A DNA stretch of 64,000 bases from Thioflexithrix psekupsensis (GTDB taxonomy: Bacteria; Pseudomonadota; Gammaproteobacteria; Beggiatoales; Beggiatoaceae). The stretch is from assembly GCF_002149925.1 (NCBI RefSeq), contig NZ_MSLT01000023.1:744001-808000 (forward strand), written 5' to 3'. The position numbers were made by a program, and so were the translations under genes. The notes under the pieces were generated by a model. That model saw nothing but the letters and a program-made list of their open reading frames with translations, was not told the DNA's origin and made no database searches. Shown piece after piece: positions 36,893-47,020 of the stretch; position 1 is the stretch's first letter, and each line of letters starts with the position of its first letter.

Positions 36893-39121
36893 TTAATAAT
36901 CATAACGTAAGCTAAACAACCACGTCCGCGGAGCTTGGGGAGTCCCGATAAACGTTGTGCTACTTTCGCCGCCCGCATGGGTATAGCGTCGATCAAATAC
37001 ATTGTAAATATCTATATTGAATGACAATTGTTCAGCAACCCGCACAATACCAAAATGCACATCCATCACCACATAACCCTCTGATTGTAAATGACGAGTA
37101 CGGTCATTAGGGTCTAATTTATTGGTATTGGTGTCACCAATCCAATAAATCTTTGGTGTTATAAAATAACGATCTTGATAGCTAAAAGTCGTGCCTAACT
37201 TTAACTTATGCTGCGCCACAAAGGGTAAATTACTGGCAATCCCATTAGTACAACAACTTTCACCGTCTAAATAACTGTAACTGCCCCAAAAATCTGCCGC
37301 AAATCCACTGCTAAATTTCCGTTGATAATTTAACAGTAAATCAAAACCATATTGCTGTTTTGTGCCTAAATTATCGCGGATAGTCGTGCGTAAAATATGT
37401 CCGCCGGGAATAAATTGAATGGGATAATCCGAATTGCGCACTTGAATTAAATTATCAACTTCAGTGTAATAAGCCGCTAATCCCAGTCGTAAATTCTTCT
37501 GCAATCCATACGATACACTTAACTCATAATGTCGAGATTTTTCTGGTGCTAAATCAGGATTAGGCGCACGGAAAAAATCACTGATATATTCCCCTTGCGC
37601 ATTACGTTCCCCAGAGAAACTCCCAAAAGTGGCTAAAGTTTCAAACACCGAAGGCGCACGAAATGCCTTTCCATACAAGGCTTTAAACCATAAATCCTCA
37701 GTAGGTTGATACACGACACCCAAGCGCGGATTAATCGTATTGCCATAACGAGAATTTCGATCAAAACGCACCCCGACATTAGATGACCATTGCTCATTCC
37801 AACGCGCTTTCCAATCGGCATAAACAGCATAATTACGATATTCATCATCCAAAATAACAATAGGCAATTCATCATTGGTATTAGGATAATATAAATGTTG
37901 CTGATCAACACCGACGCGAGGATTATAAGCAGAAGGTAAATCTGCTGTGCGCGGCAAAGAATAAAATTCTTCAAAACTGAATCCGCTCACCAAACGATGA
38001 TCGTCGTTAATTAAATAGTTGAATTGCTGTTCAATACTGCGTTTATCGCCTTCCGAATACTTATAGCCCGAATCAAAATGAGTAAAAATATTATTAAAAC
38101 GAGATTGCGGCGAGGCTTTAAATGACGCATATTCTAATCGAGTTTGACTGCTTAAATGATCATTAAGCGTTTTATTATAATTTAAATAGACCGATTTTAA
38201 ATCAGTATTCCATTGCGCATCATGAGAAAATAAAGTCGTCTCTGGCCGCACGCCAACACTGGTTAAACTACGAAAAAATGAACCCTGATAACCTAATGTT
38301 AAAGATTTCGCCAAGACTAATTTGGCAAATAAACTTTGACTGTCAATATCGGCTAAAAAAGGCTCTCGCTGCGTTGCTGGCGTAATGATTTCACCATCAA
38401 ATGTTTTGACATCTTTTGCTGCATAATCTTCTGGATAATAACGCGGTAAATCAGCGGTGTCACTGTGGTGCTTATGTGCGCCGACCACCAATTCCACATT
38501 TTCGTGTAATTTCTTTCCCGCGTGAACCGTTAAATGGCGATAATTGTCTGCGCCAAATGTGCTAATTAAACTGACTCCATCTTTTTGATTAGCTGTTTGA
38601 GTAATAATATTAATAACACCACCAAATGCGTCCGCCCCATAAACCGCTGCCGCAGGGCCATATAAAATCTCAACTTGTTGCGCATGGTATAAAGGAAAAT
38701 TTTCCGCCACCGCAATCAATTCTCCCGTTGGAGAATCAATACGCACGCCATCTTGCAAAATTAAAAAACGATTATTTCCCTGATGTCCCCGAATTGAAAT
38801 ATTATGATAACGTACATCCTCTACCCCGCGCTGCACATCAACGCTCGGTAAATCTTGTAATAAATCAATTAAATTCACATAACGTCGATTTAAAATTTGC
38901 TGACGAGTAACCACAATCACTGTGGTGGGTGTATCAGTAATTTTTTCCCCAATACGCGACGCAGTGACAATAGGAACATTCAATAATTCATCCAATGATA
39001 ATCCCAATAAATGACCAATTTGTTGTTCCGATTGCGCCAACGCGAGCAAAGGATAAAAATAAAGCCACTGACTAAAGAAAAAAATAACCGTAAAATAACG
39101 AAAGTGAATTGTTCCGTTCAT
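36893..39121 (-). CDS. TonB-dependent outer-membrane receptor
   Basis: A 742-residue receptor. A signal peptide (to ~residue 30) is followed by a LGLSLDELLNVPIVTASR segment, a plug domain (~55-170, with VDVQRGVEDVRYHNISIRG and EILYGPAAAVYGADAFGGVINI) and a 22-strand-type barrel ending in an aromatic C-terminus (LRYDY). The substrate is not evident. GAGGTTAC lies upstream of the ATG. No TonB/ExbBD or ABC importer gene is close, so it may be an orphan receptor; iron chelates or cobalamin are possible but unproven. Confidence 0.93.
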   Translation of the reverse strand: MNGTIHFRYFTVIFFFSQWLYFYPLLALAQSEQQIGHLLGLSLDELLNVPIVTASRIGEKITDTPTTVIVVTRQQILNRRYVNLIDLLQDLPSVDVQRGVEDVRYHNISIRGHQGNNRFLILQDGVRIDSPTGELIAVAENFPLYHAQQVEILYGPAAAVYGADAFGGVINIITQTANQKDGVSLISTFGADNYRHLTVHAGKKLHENVELVVGAHKHHSDTADLPRYYPEDYAAKDVKTFDGEIITPATQREPFLADIDSQSLFAKLVLAKSLTLGYQGSFFRSLTSVGVRPETTLFSHDAQWNTDLKSVYLNYNKTLNDHLSSQTRLEYASFKASPQSRFNNIFTHFDSGYKYSEGDKRSIEQQFNYLINDDHRLVSGFSFEEFYSLPRTADLPSAYNPRVGVDQQHLYYPNTNDELPIVILDDEYRNYAVYADWKARWNEQWSSNVGVRFDRNSRYGNTINPRLGVVYQPTEDLWFKALYGKAFRAPSVFETLATFGSFSGERNAQGEYISDFFRAPNPDLAPEKSRHYELSVSYGLQKNLRLGLAAYYTEVDNLIQVRNSDYPIQFIPGGHILRTTIRDNLGTKQQYGFDLLLNYQRKFSSGFAADFWGSYSYLDGESCCTNGIASNLPFVAQHKLKLGTTFSYQDRYFITPKIYWIGDTNTNKLDPNDRTRHLQSEGYVVMDVHFGIVRVAEQLSFNIDIYNVFDRRYTHAGGESSTTFIGTPQAPRTWLFSLRYDY

Positions 39122-39424
39122 GTTATTTTGTAACCTCTATTATTTAAATTTTTACGATAAAACCAGTATAGACAATTTTTAATTCATTTAAAACTGAAAA
39201 CGCGCTTATTCTATCGCTAGAATATGTCGATTTAAAGTAAACTTATTGAGTAATACTTTATTAAAGGGCGACCATCTAAAATCTTTCAATAATATTTTTG
39301 TAAAACAAAACCACAAAACAACCTGAATTTGGTAAAATAACGTAATATTAAAATAAACCCGTGATAGATGTTAATTTTGTAACGCAATAAGCGATGACCT
39401 CGTTTTCATGACCCGCATTAAGCA
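39122..39424. other. Divergent intergenic region, no gene seen
   Basis: About 300 bp of AT-rich sequence between the divergent receptor and hybrid cyclase genes. It must hold both promoters; none was clear enough to mark. Confidence 0.6.
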
Positions 39425-42400
39425 ATGAGCGCAAACACTCCTAAACAACAGCCCAACTTACGTACTAGAATGACCTATATACCGTTAAAATATACGCTAA
39501 TGGGATCATTCTTGCTGCTCATTATTCCCATTTTAATTGCTATGTCCGTTTCGGATTATTTAAATGCTAAAAATGACTTAAAAAATGCTTATCATATTCT
39601 ACAAAAACAAACTGAAAATAATATTATTAATGCGATTAAATTAGTCGATGCGGGAACAAAGGTATTAATTCGCTTTTTAGATAAAGAAATGGAAGAGGCA
39701 TTTAAACCTTTTCGAGCGGCCTATATGGCGGCGGGTAATGATCCCGAAAAAGTTGATTTAGAAGCCTTGAGAGAAAACATGGCCAAACAAATGCGTTTTG
39801 ATTTGGGCGATGGAATGGATTTATATATTATAGACCCTCAAGGTATCGTACGTTACACCACGTATAAAAAAGATTTAGGCTTAGATTTTAGACAATGGCC
39901 AGAGTTATATGAAGGGTTGCAAAGAGCGTTAATGGGCGGGGGAGAAACTTTTGTCAGTGGTGGTCTTTCTACCGAAGCCAATACAGGTATTTTGCGCACT
40001 TACGCTTATATGGCCAGTCCTGATAGTCGTTATGTTTTAGAATTGGGCTTAAAATCTAGTGATTTTGCCAATCTGATTGGAGAATTAGATTTAATTAAAA
40101 TTTCAGACCGTTTAAAAACCTTAGACCCTTCATTAAATCAAGTGCGTATTTTTAGCCGTCATGGTCACGTATTGGGCGACACTACCGCAGAAATTGATGA
40201 TCACACGAAGGGAATTATTCATCAGGTTTATGAAACCCGAATGCCAGTAGAAATAATCAGTGAGGAACGGCGACGCATTACTAATTATATTTTTGTTAAT
40301 TTACGCGATGAAAATTTAGATTTAGCCTCCGATCCTAGCAAGGTGATTGAACTCACTTATAACACCAAATTAATTGATGAAAGTTTGCAGCGTGTGGCTA
40401 GTTTTCATTTTGTGTTAAGTGTAATTGCAATGGCATTAAGCATTATTTTTACTTTTTTCATTTCAGCGTGGATTACTCACCCGATTCAAAAATTAGTGGA
40501 TGGGGTTAATATTATTGCTAATGGTAATTTAGAGCATCCTATCGAAGTAAAGACTAATAACGAACTAAAGTTATTAAAGCACAGTATTGCGATTATGGTC
40601 GATAATATGTCGGCTTATATTCATCAAATTCGTCAACAAAACTTAGATTTAAAAGAACTAGATAAATTAAAAGATGATTTTTTATCCAATACTTCTCATG
40701 AATTGCGCACGCCAATTAATGGGATTATTGGCATTGCGGATTCTATGATTGACGGTGCTGCGGGCAAATTACCATCTGCAGCGATTGAAAATTTATCGAT
40801 GATTGTATTAAGTGGTCGGCGTTTATCCAATTTAGTGAATGATATTTTAGACTTTTCTAAATTAAAACACAAAAATATAGAATTGCAAATTAAACCCATT
40901 GACATCAAAATTGTTATTGACGTGGTGGTGACTTTATCGCAACCTTTAATTGGTCATAAAGAATTGAAATTAATCAATCATATTAAAGATGTACCGCCTG
41001 TTAAAGCCGATGAAAATCGTTTGCAGCAAATTTTGCATAATTTAATTGGTAATGCTATTAAATTTACTGAAATTGGTACGGTTGAAATTGATGCAAAAAT
41101 TCAAGGGGATTTTTTGCTCATTACCATTAGAGATACGGGCGTGGGCATTCCCAGTGAACGTTTGGATCGGGTTTTTACGCCTTTTGAACAAGCGGATGGC
41201 TCTATTTCACGGCAATTTAGCGGCACGGGCTTGGGTTTATCCATTACGAAACAATTGGTGGAATTGCATGGCGGAGAAATTCAAATTCAATCCACTTTAG
41301 GGATTGGTACGCGGGTTAATTTTACGTTGCCTTTATCTAAAGGCGTATTGGTGGATCGCTCTTCAATGACGCTATTGCAGCGTATAAAAGACACTGAAAC
41401 TCAAATGCAAGCCCCATTGGTAGAAACCACAGAAAATCATAAAGAATTTTCTAAAGAAACATCAGGAATTCATTCAACGATTGAATCTGCTTTTACTCAT
41501 GAACAAGATGTGTTATTGGTGGATGAAACAGAAGATATGGCTTTATTATCTCGTCAATCCCAACGAGAAACTTTTAATGTCTTAATTGTCGATGATGATC
41601 CCATCAATTTACAAGTCTTAGAAAATCAATTAAAACTGGAAAATTATGCCGTCACTCGTGCTTCTGATGGAGCGAGTGCTTTGGAAGAGGTTAGATCAGG
41701 TAAATCATTTGCGATTATTTTACTTGATATTATGATGCCTAAAATGTCTGGGTTTGAAGTGTGTAAAATTATTCGAGAAACACATCCTGCCACGCAATTA
41801 CCAATTATTATGCTCACGGCTAAAAATCAAGTTTCTGATTTGGTAGAAGGCTTGCAATCAGGCGCGAATGATTATTTAACGAAACCTTTTTCTAAAGGTG
41901 AATTAATTACCCGAATTAAAACCCATGTCCATTTATCACGAGTTAATATTGCTTACAGTAATTTTGTGCCTTTAGAATTTTTAAAGTTATTAGAAAAAGA
42001 AAGCATTATTGATGTGCGTTTGGGCGATCATGTGCAGAAACACATGGCGATTTTATTTGCAGATATTCGCTCTTTCACTACCTTATCTGAAAGCATGACT
42101 CCTAAAGAAAATTTTGATTTTATTAATGCTTATTTAGGGCGAGTTAGTCCCGTGATTCGGGATCATCATGGCTTTATTGATAAATATATTGGTGATGCGG
42201 TGATGGCTTTATTTCCAGAAAAAGCCGATGATGCGGTGCAAGCGGCTATTGAAATTCATAGGCAATTAGATCGCTTTAATACTTATCGTATTGAACGCGG
42301 TTTGCCTTTGGTTAAAGTGGGTATTGGCGTGCATATTGGTACGTTAATGTTGGGGACAATTGGCGAAGAGAAACGCATGGAAGGTACGGTGATTTCTGAC

Positions 42401-42811
42401 GCGGTTAATTTAGCGTCTCGTTTGGAAGGATTAACTAAACTATATGGAGCAGCTATTATTATTAGCGGCGATATTATTGCAGAGTTAGAAGACCCCTCTT
42501 TGCATTATTATCGTTTCTTAGGCAAAGTATTGGTGAAAGGCAAGCAAGAACCCGTGCATATTTTTGAAATTGTCAATGCTGATCCCGAAGAAGTCATCGC
42601 GAAAAAAATGGAATTAGAGCAAGAATTTGGTCATGCCATTGAACTTTATTATGAACAACGTTTTCGTGCCGCAGCGCGTCAATTTCAACAGATTGTGGCG
42701 CAATCACCGCAAGATCGAGCAGCGGTGTTTTATTTAGAACGTTGTCAATATTATTTAGAACACGGCACCCCCAGCAATTGGGCGGGGGTGGAAATTTTAT
42801 TGGAAAAATAA
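39425..42811 (+). CDS. CyaC-like hybrid kinase / class IIIb adenylate cyclase
   Basis: A 1128-residue membrane protein. TM1 (~25-44), a large extracytoplasmic sensor domain, TM2 (~336-352) and HAMP are followed by HisKA with H425 (SHELRTP) and a HATPase (N, G1, G2 boxes). A receiver has D723 in the acidic pocket and D768 as phosphoacceptor. A class III cyclase has D880 (LFADIRSFT), Lys in IDKYIGD and Thr at the specificity position usually Asp (TVISDAVN). The Lys/Thr pair marks class IIIb adenylate cyclases, such as cyanobacterial CyaC and mammalian sAC, which respond to bicarbonate. A short TPR-like tail ends the protein. Response to inorganic carbon is inferred. Confidence 0.93.
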   Translation: MSANTPKQQPNLRTRMTYIPLKYTLMGSFLLLIIPILIAMSVSDYLNAKNDLKNAYHILQKQTENNIINAIKLVDAGTKVLIRFLDKEMEEAFKPFRAAYMAAGNDPEKVDLEALRENMAKQMRFDLGDGMDLYIIDPQGIVRYTTYKKDLGLDFRQWPELYEGLQRALMGGGETFVSGGLSTEANTGILRTYAYMASPDSRYVLELGLKSSDFANLIGELDLIKISDRLKTLDPSLNQVRIFSRHGHVLGDTTAEIDDHTKGIIHQVYETRMPVEIISEERRRITNYIFVNLRDENLDLASDPSKVIELTYNTKLIDESLQRVASFHFVLSVIAMALSIIFTFFISAWITHPIQKLVDGVNIIANGNLEHPIEVKTNNELKLLKHSIAIMVDNMSAYIHQIRQQNLDLKELDKLKDDFLSNTSHELRTPINGIIGIADSMIDGAAGKLPSAAIENLSMIVLSGRRLSNLVNDILDFSKLKHKNIELQIKPIDIKIVIDVVVTLSQPLIGHKELKLINHIKDVPPVKADENRLQQILHNLIGNAIKFTEIGTVEIDAKIQGDFLLITIRDTGVGIPSERLDRVFTPFEQADGSISRQFSGTGLGLSITKQLVELHGGEIQIQSTLGIGTRVNFTLPLSKGVLVDRSSMTLLQRIKDTETQMQAPLVETTENHKEFSKETSGIHSTIESAFTHEQDVLLVDETEDMALLSRQSQRETFNVLIVDDDPINLQVLENQLKLENYAVTRASDGASALEEVRSGKSFAIILLDIMMPKMSGFEVCKIIRETHPATQLPIIMLTAKNQVSDLVEGLQSGANDYLTKPFSKGELITRIKTHVHLSRVNIAYSNFVPLEFLKLLEKESIIDVRLGDHVQKHMAILFADIRSFTTLSESMTPKENFDFINAYLGRVSPVIRDHHGFIDKYIGDAVMALFPEKADDAVQAAIEIHRQLDRFNTYRIERGLPLVKVGIGVHIGTLMLGTIGEEKRMEGTVISDAVNLASRLEGLTKLYGAAIIISGDIIAELEDPSLHYYRFLGKVLVKGKQEPVHIFEIVNADPEEVIAKKMELEQEFGHAIELYYEQRFRAAARQFQQIVAQSPQDRAAVFYLERCQYYLEHGTPSNWAGVEILLEK

Positions 42812-42837
42812 ACCAATCACGGTTAATGAGGTCATTT

Positions 42838-44484
42838 GTGAAACGCCACTTTTATTTTATTTTGTTTTTTTTAAACTGGATATTTATAAATCATAGTTTT
42901 GCGGATAATTCTAATGTATCTTCAGAAGAATTATTACCTGTTTTACCTGAATTAAAAACAGATAAAACGCGCTTATCTGCTTTAGCAACTGTTTATGTCA
43001 ATCGCTTTATTATTGAAGGCAATCAAGTTTTTACTGAAGAAGAATTGCAAACTTTATTGCAACCTTATCAAGGTCGCTCTATCAGTGCTGAACAGTTACA
43101 AGAAGCCAGAACGTTATTAACGCATCATTATATTAATGCAGGTTATATTAATTCAGGCGCAATTATTCCCGATCAAAAAGTGGAAAATAGCGACGTGGTA
43201 TTAAAAATCATAGAAGGGCGTTTATCCGAATTAACGATTTCAGGTCATGAGCGTTTAAATTCTGCTTATATTCACAGCCGTTTAGCTTTGGCTGAAAATG
43301 AAGTGCTAAACATTAATAAATTACAGGAAAAACTACAGTTATTACAACAAAATCCTTTATTACAACGGATTAATGCGGAGTTAGGACCTGGGGTCTCTTT
43401 AGGTGAAGGGGTTTTAAATGTAAATGTGAAAGAAAATCTCCCTTATCAATTCACCATGAGATTTAATAATCATCGCTCGCCAAATATTGGTTCTTATCGG
43501 GGTGAATTAGAAGGCATTCATCGCAATGTAACTGGCTGGGGAGATCGTTTATATGCCCGCTATGGTTTAACTCAAGGCTTAAATGATTATGCCATAGAAT
43601 ATGCGATTCCCCTCAATGCACATGAAACCACATTAGGCTTTTATTTAGAACGCAGCGATTCGCGTGTTATTGATGAACCTTTTAGCCAATTAAAAGTAGA
43701 AAGTCGTGCTGATACTTACGCCCTTAATTTACAGCATCCTTTTTACCGCACGCCTAATCGTACTTTAAACTTGGGATTAAAATTAGAACGTCGAGAAAGT
43801 CAAACCTTTTTATTAGACCGTCCTTATCCTTTTTCTCCGGGAGTGGGTTATGATGGTAAAAGTGAAATTGCGGTGGTGCGATTTTGGCAGGATTGGTTAG
43901 ATCGCAGCCGCACTCAAGTGATTGCAGCGCGCTCTAGCTTTAATTTTGGCGTGGACGCATTTGGCGCAACCATTAATCACGATAACAGCCCAGACAGCCG
44001 ATTTTTTACGTGGTTAGGGCAGTTTCAATGGGTGCGCCGTTTGGATTTATTAGAAAGCCAGATTTTATTTCGCACCGATTTACAATGTGCGAATGAAGAT
44101 TTATTGCCATTAGAGAAATTCTCTGTCGGTGGTGCATCCAGTGTGCGTGGTTATCGAGAAAATGAATTAACCCGCGATAATGGTTTAATTATGTCATTAG
44201 AATGGCGTGTGCCTTTAACGCGCTGGCGTGTGCCTTATTTAAGCCAAGAAAGCGATGATGGTTTATTGCAATTGGCTCCTTTTTTCGATTATGGTCGCGC
44301 TTGGAATTCTGACAACGATACGCCTTTTCCTAAAGATATTAGCAGTGTGGGTTTAGGTTTGCGTTGGAGTCCCAGTCAAAAAGTGTGGGGCGAAGTGTAT
44401 TGGGGGAAACCTTTACGCCATTTACCGGGTTCAGGAGATTGGCAAGATAAGGGTTGGCATTTTGAACTTAATTTTCAACTTTAA
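42838..44484 (+). CDS. TpsB/FhaC-type outer-membrane transporter, no TpsA partner seen
   Basis: A 548-residue protein from GTG 42838, which has GAGG six bases upstream and gives a clean signal peptide (KRHFYFILFFLNWIFINHSFA). In-frame ATG 42826 and the longer frame are less likely. Two POTRA domains (~55-210, e.g. FIIEGNQVFTEEEL and LSELTISGHERL) precede a beta-barrel with the VRGY motif (SSVRGYREN) and a C-terminal F-x-L ending. Such proteins export TpsA adhesins or haemolysins, but no filamentous partner gene is adjacent. It follows the hybrid cyclase by 26 bp, suggesting a joint transcript. Confidence 0.9.
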   Translation: MKRHFYFILFFLNWIFINHSFADNSNVSSEELLPVLPELKTDKTRLSALATVYVNRFIIEGNQVFTEEELQTLLQPYQGRSISAEQLQEARTLLTHHYINAGYINSGAIIPDQKVENSDVVLKIIEGRLSELTISGHERLNSAYIHSRLALAENEVLNINKLQEKLQLLQQNPLLQRINAELGPGVSLGEGVLNVNVKENLPYQFTMRFNNHRSPNIGSYRGELEGIHRNVTGWGDRLYARYGLTQGLNDYAIEYAIPLNAHETTLGFYLERSDSRVIDEPFSQLKVESRADTYALNLQHPFYRTPNRTLNLGLKLERRESQTFLLDRPYPFSPGVGYDGKSEIAVVRFWQDWLDRSRTQVIAARSSFNFGVDAFGATINHDNSPDSRFFTWLGQFQWVRRLDLLESQILFRTDLQCANEDLLPLEKFSVGGASSVRGYRENELTRDNGLIMSLEWRVPLTRWRVPYLSQESDDGLLQLAPFFDYGRAWNSDNDTPFPKDISSVGLGLRWSPSQKVWGEVYWGKPLRHLPGSGDWQDKGWHFELNFQL

Positions 44485-44497
44485 TCACCGAGGATTT

Positions 44498-45184
44498 ATG
44501 AGTAATCAACATTTATTGCAAATTGACGAATTATCGGAAAAATCAGTGGTGGATTATTTGCGGGTTCATCCTGAATTTTTTATGAATCACAGCGAATTAT
44601 TAACCAAAATGGTGATTCCACATCAACGTGGCTCTGCCGTTTCTTTAGTAGAAAAGCAATTGATGGTGTTGCGGGAAGAGAATCAACAATTACAACGCCG
44701 CTTAGAAAATCTCATCGTGGTTGCTAAACAAAATGAGCAATTGAATAAGCGAATTCAACGCTTATTGGTCTTTTTAACGGGCGTAAATAGTATTGATGAA
44801 TTTTTTGATACTTTATATGATTCGTTGCGTAATGAATTCAATACGGATGCGGTAGTGGTGAGAATGTTTGAAATGGCGAATCCCATTCTTGCAGGACGTG
44901 CAGAATATGTGGAATATGATGCGCAAGTTTTTACTTTATTTGAAAATTTACTGAGTACGAATCGCCCCGAATGTGGTCGTTTATCCGCTGGGCAAATGGA
45001 ATATTTATTTCCCAATCAAGGCATTACTTCAGCCGTCATGATTCCCTTAGGTATTCCAAAACCGCAAGGTGTGCTGGCAATGGGCAGCCGCGAGGTGTCG
45101 AGATTCCACGCAGGAATGGCGACGGATTTATTAAAATATATGGGAGAATTAGTCAGTCAATTACTGCGTTCATGGTCAAAATAA
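44498..45184 (+). CDS. DUF484 family protein (GAF-like)
   Basis: A 228-residue protein. The N-terminal ~50 residues (VVDYLRVHPEFFMNHSELLTKMVIPHQ) and the coiled-coil linker followed by a GAF-like domain are typical of DUF484. ATG 44498 follows GAGGAT. The function is unknown; homologues are usually next to dapF and xerC. Here it lies between a TpsB gene and parA, an unusual location, but the sequence looks complete. Confidence 0.9.
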   Translation: MSNQHLLQIDELSEKSVVDYLRVHPEFFMNHSELLTKMVIPHQRGSAVSLVEKQLMVLREENQQLQRRLENLIVVAKQNEQLNKRIQRLLVFLTGVNSIDEFFDTLYDSLRNEFNTDAVVVRMFEMANPILAGRAEYVEYDAQVFTLFENLLSTNRPECGRLSAGQMEYLFPNQGITSAVMIPLGIPKPQGVLAMGSREVSRFHAGMATDLLKYMGELVSQLLRSWSK

Positions 45185-45235
45185 AATGATCTTAATGCGT
45201 CCTTTTTCTCAAGTGACAATACGGATGATATTATC

Positions 45236-45982
45236 ATGTTGACAATAGCGGTTATTAATCAAAAAGGAGGCGTAGGAAAAACCACCACTGCGCTGAATTT
45301 AGCCCATGCTTTAGCCCTAATGGGGCATTCTATTGCGGCGATTGATTTAGACCCGCAAGGGCATTTGTCGGCGGCTTTGGGCGTGCATGATACGACGTTG
45401 GCGGGCATTGACGTGGCGTTGTTGGAGGAAACGCCTTTGGTGGTGCAGCCTGCGCGCCCTCACCTGCAATTGGCGGTGGCAGGCGCACGCTTGGCTGAAG
45501 TTGAGCAGCGGGCTTTGCCACGAGATCGCTTGCAAAAAGTCATTCATCATGCTTTTTCAGGCGATGCAGAGCCGACAGCGGTATTTATCGATTCGCCGCC
45601 TTCTTCTGGTTTTTTAGTGGTGAGTGCATTAGCGGCAGCGGATACTATTTTAATTCCTGTTTCGGGCGATTATTTAGCCTTGCATGGGCTGTCTTCATTA
45701 ATGGCGACATTGCAGAATTTTGAAGTGACATTAAATAAAAAGATTCCTTTTTGGATTGTGCTTACTCGTTATCAACAACGACGGCGTTTAGCCCGCGAAG
45801 TGCAAGCGCAATTAGCGGCTTATTTCCCCGGCCGAGTATTGGCTACACCGATTCGAGAAAGTGTTGCATTAGCAGAATCTCCCAGTTTTGGAAAAACTAT
45901 TTTTGAATATCGCAAACAAAGTTTAGGCGCAAAAGATTATCGTCGTTTGGCTGAAGATTTATTACAACGGAGAACATGTTAA
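45236..45982 (+). CDS. ParA/MinD-family ATPase
   Basis: A 248-residue ATPase. The deviant Walker A is KGGVGKTT near residue 10, with the Walker A' aspartate in IDLDPQGHLSAALG and Walker B in AVFIDSPPSS. It positions cargo such as DNA, chemosensory arrays or other complexes on the nucleoid. There is no ParB gene next to it. Instead a STAS protein starts one base after its stop, so the cargo is more probably a protein assembly than a chromosome; this is inference. Confidence 0.9.
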   Translation: MLTIAVINQKGGVGKTTTALNLAHALALMGHSIAAIDLDPQGHLSAALGVHDTTLAGIDVALLEETPLVVQPARPHLQLAVAGARLAEVEQRALPRDRLQKVIHHAFSGDAEPTAVFIDSPPSSGFLVVSALAAADTILIPVSGDYLALHGLSSLMATLQNFEVTLNKKIPFWIVLTRYQQRRRLAREVQAQLAAYFPGRVLATPIRESVALAESPSFGKTIFEYRKQSLGAKDYRRLAEDLLQRRTC

Positions 45983-46480
45983 ATGGCTAGAAAAAAACAA
46001 TCCCCCCCAATGGGACATAATCCACTGGCTTGGTTGGCTGAAAATGAAACTCATGCAACAACCGCTAATCATCAAGAAATAACAACAGAGAATAGTCCGT
46101 TAGAAAATATGCTAGAATCTCCTGTAGAATCTGCGATTGATGCTGCTAATGCAACGGAAAATCAGCCCACAACGCCTTCTCCCATTTCCATAGAAACTGT
46201 GGAGAATAAAGGCTGGACAACCATTACATTACCTGCGGTATTAACTTTATCAGAATTAAGCGCATTTCACGCGCAATTAACCGCTTTAATTGGGCGACGC
46301 ATTCGTTTATCAGGTAAAGAAGTGACGCGCATTGATACCGCCAGTTTACAAGTGTTATTAATTTTAATGCGAGATGCAGAAACAACGGTGGGTTGGTTAG
46401 ATGCTTCGCCTTATTTATGTCAAGCGGCGCATATTTTGGGATTAACTCACGAATTAAATTTAAGCGAATTTAACAGCTAA
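45983..46480 (+). CDS. STAS-domain protein linked to ParA
   Basis: A 165-residue protein. The N-terminus has a Pro/Lys-rich stretch with GHNPLAWL, then an acidic disordered linker to ~residue 75. A C-terminal STAS-like domain (~75-160) has TITLPAVLTLSELSAFHAQL and the IDTASLQVLLILM strand-helix core. The STAS phosphorylatable residue region reads D-T-A-S. The gene starts directly after parA, so they are coupled. The short N-terminal peptide could be the ParA-binding or array-anchoring element; this is inference. Confidence 0.8.
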   Translation: MARKKQSPPMGHNPLAWLAENETHATTANHQEITTENSPLENMLESPVESAIDAANATENQPTTPSPISIETVENKGWTTITLPAVLTLSELSAFHAQLTALIGRRIRLSGKEVTRIDTASLQVLLILMRDAETTVGWLDASPYLCQAAHILGLTHELNLSEFNS

Positions 46481-46489
46481 TTAGCCATT

Positions 46490-47020
46490 ATGAAAACCAT
46501 TAGAGAGCAAATTATTGAACGGGTCATGACGCAATTAGAAAGCATTCACGTAGACAACGGCTACCATAATATCATTGGCAGCGGTCGCGTGTTTCGTCAT
46601 GAGCCGATGGTGGCGCGTTTTCAAGCTCCCTCTGCGGTCGTGTGGGAATTAGCCGAACAACGCCATCGTAATCGCTTTGGTGGTACAGTGCGCACGCTCA
46701 CCATCAAAGTAGAAGCCATTGTAGAAGTGTTGGATCAAGAACATCCCGTTGCCGTAAGTAATATGTTACTAGGTGATTTAGAGCGGGTGTTAATCATTGC
46801 CGACACATCGCTAGATGAATTAATTGATGATATTCAAGATGTTGCTGCTTATATCGATCAAACCCCTTTGCAACGCCACCTCTCCCTTCTTAATACAGAT
46901 GCTTCACATAATGCGCCTTCGGATGTGATTCAATTTCCTCAACAACGCGCTTTTGCTATTGCTGCGATTGATTTTGAAATCACTTATACCACCGAATGGG
47001 GTAATCCGTATTTAAAATAA
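46490..47020 (+). CDS. Phage tail-completion-like protein, isolated
   Basis: A 176-residue protein. It has the pattern of phage minor tail or tail-terminator proteins: an N-terminal IREQIIERVMTQLESI helix, GYHNIIGSGRVFRHE, AVVWELAEQ, a T-V-R-T-L-T-I-K-V-E-A strand, and a final F-E-I-T-Y-T-T-E-W-G-N-P ending. No other phage genes surround it. It lies 9 bp after the STAS gene, so it may be transcribed with parA-STAS. It could be a relic, or a domesticated component; the family call is from pattern recognition. Confidence 0.65.
   Translation: MKTIREQIIERVMTQLESIHVDNGYHNIIGSGRVFRHEPMVARFQAPSAVVWELAEQRHRNRFGGTVRTLTIKVEAIVEVLDQEHPVAVSNMLLGDLERVLIIADTSLDELIDDIQDVAAYIDQTPLQRHLSLLNTDASHNAPSDVIQFPQQRAFAIAAIDFEITYTTEWGNPYLK

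Noticed and set aside
38626-38910. 94-residue plus-strand frame inside the TonB receptor
   Set aside because: Antisense shadow of the conserved plug domain; no ribosome site.
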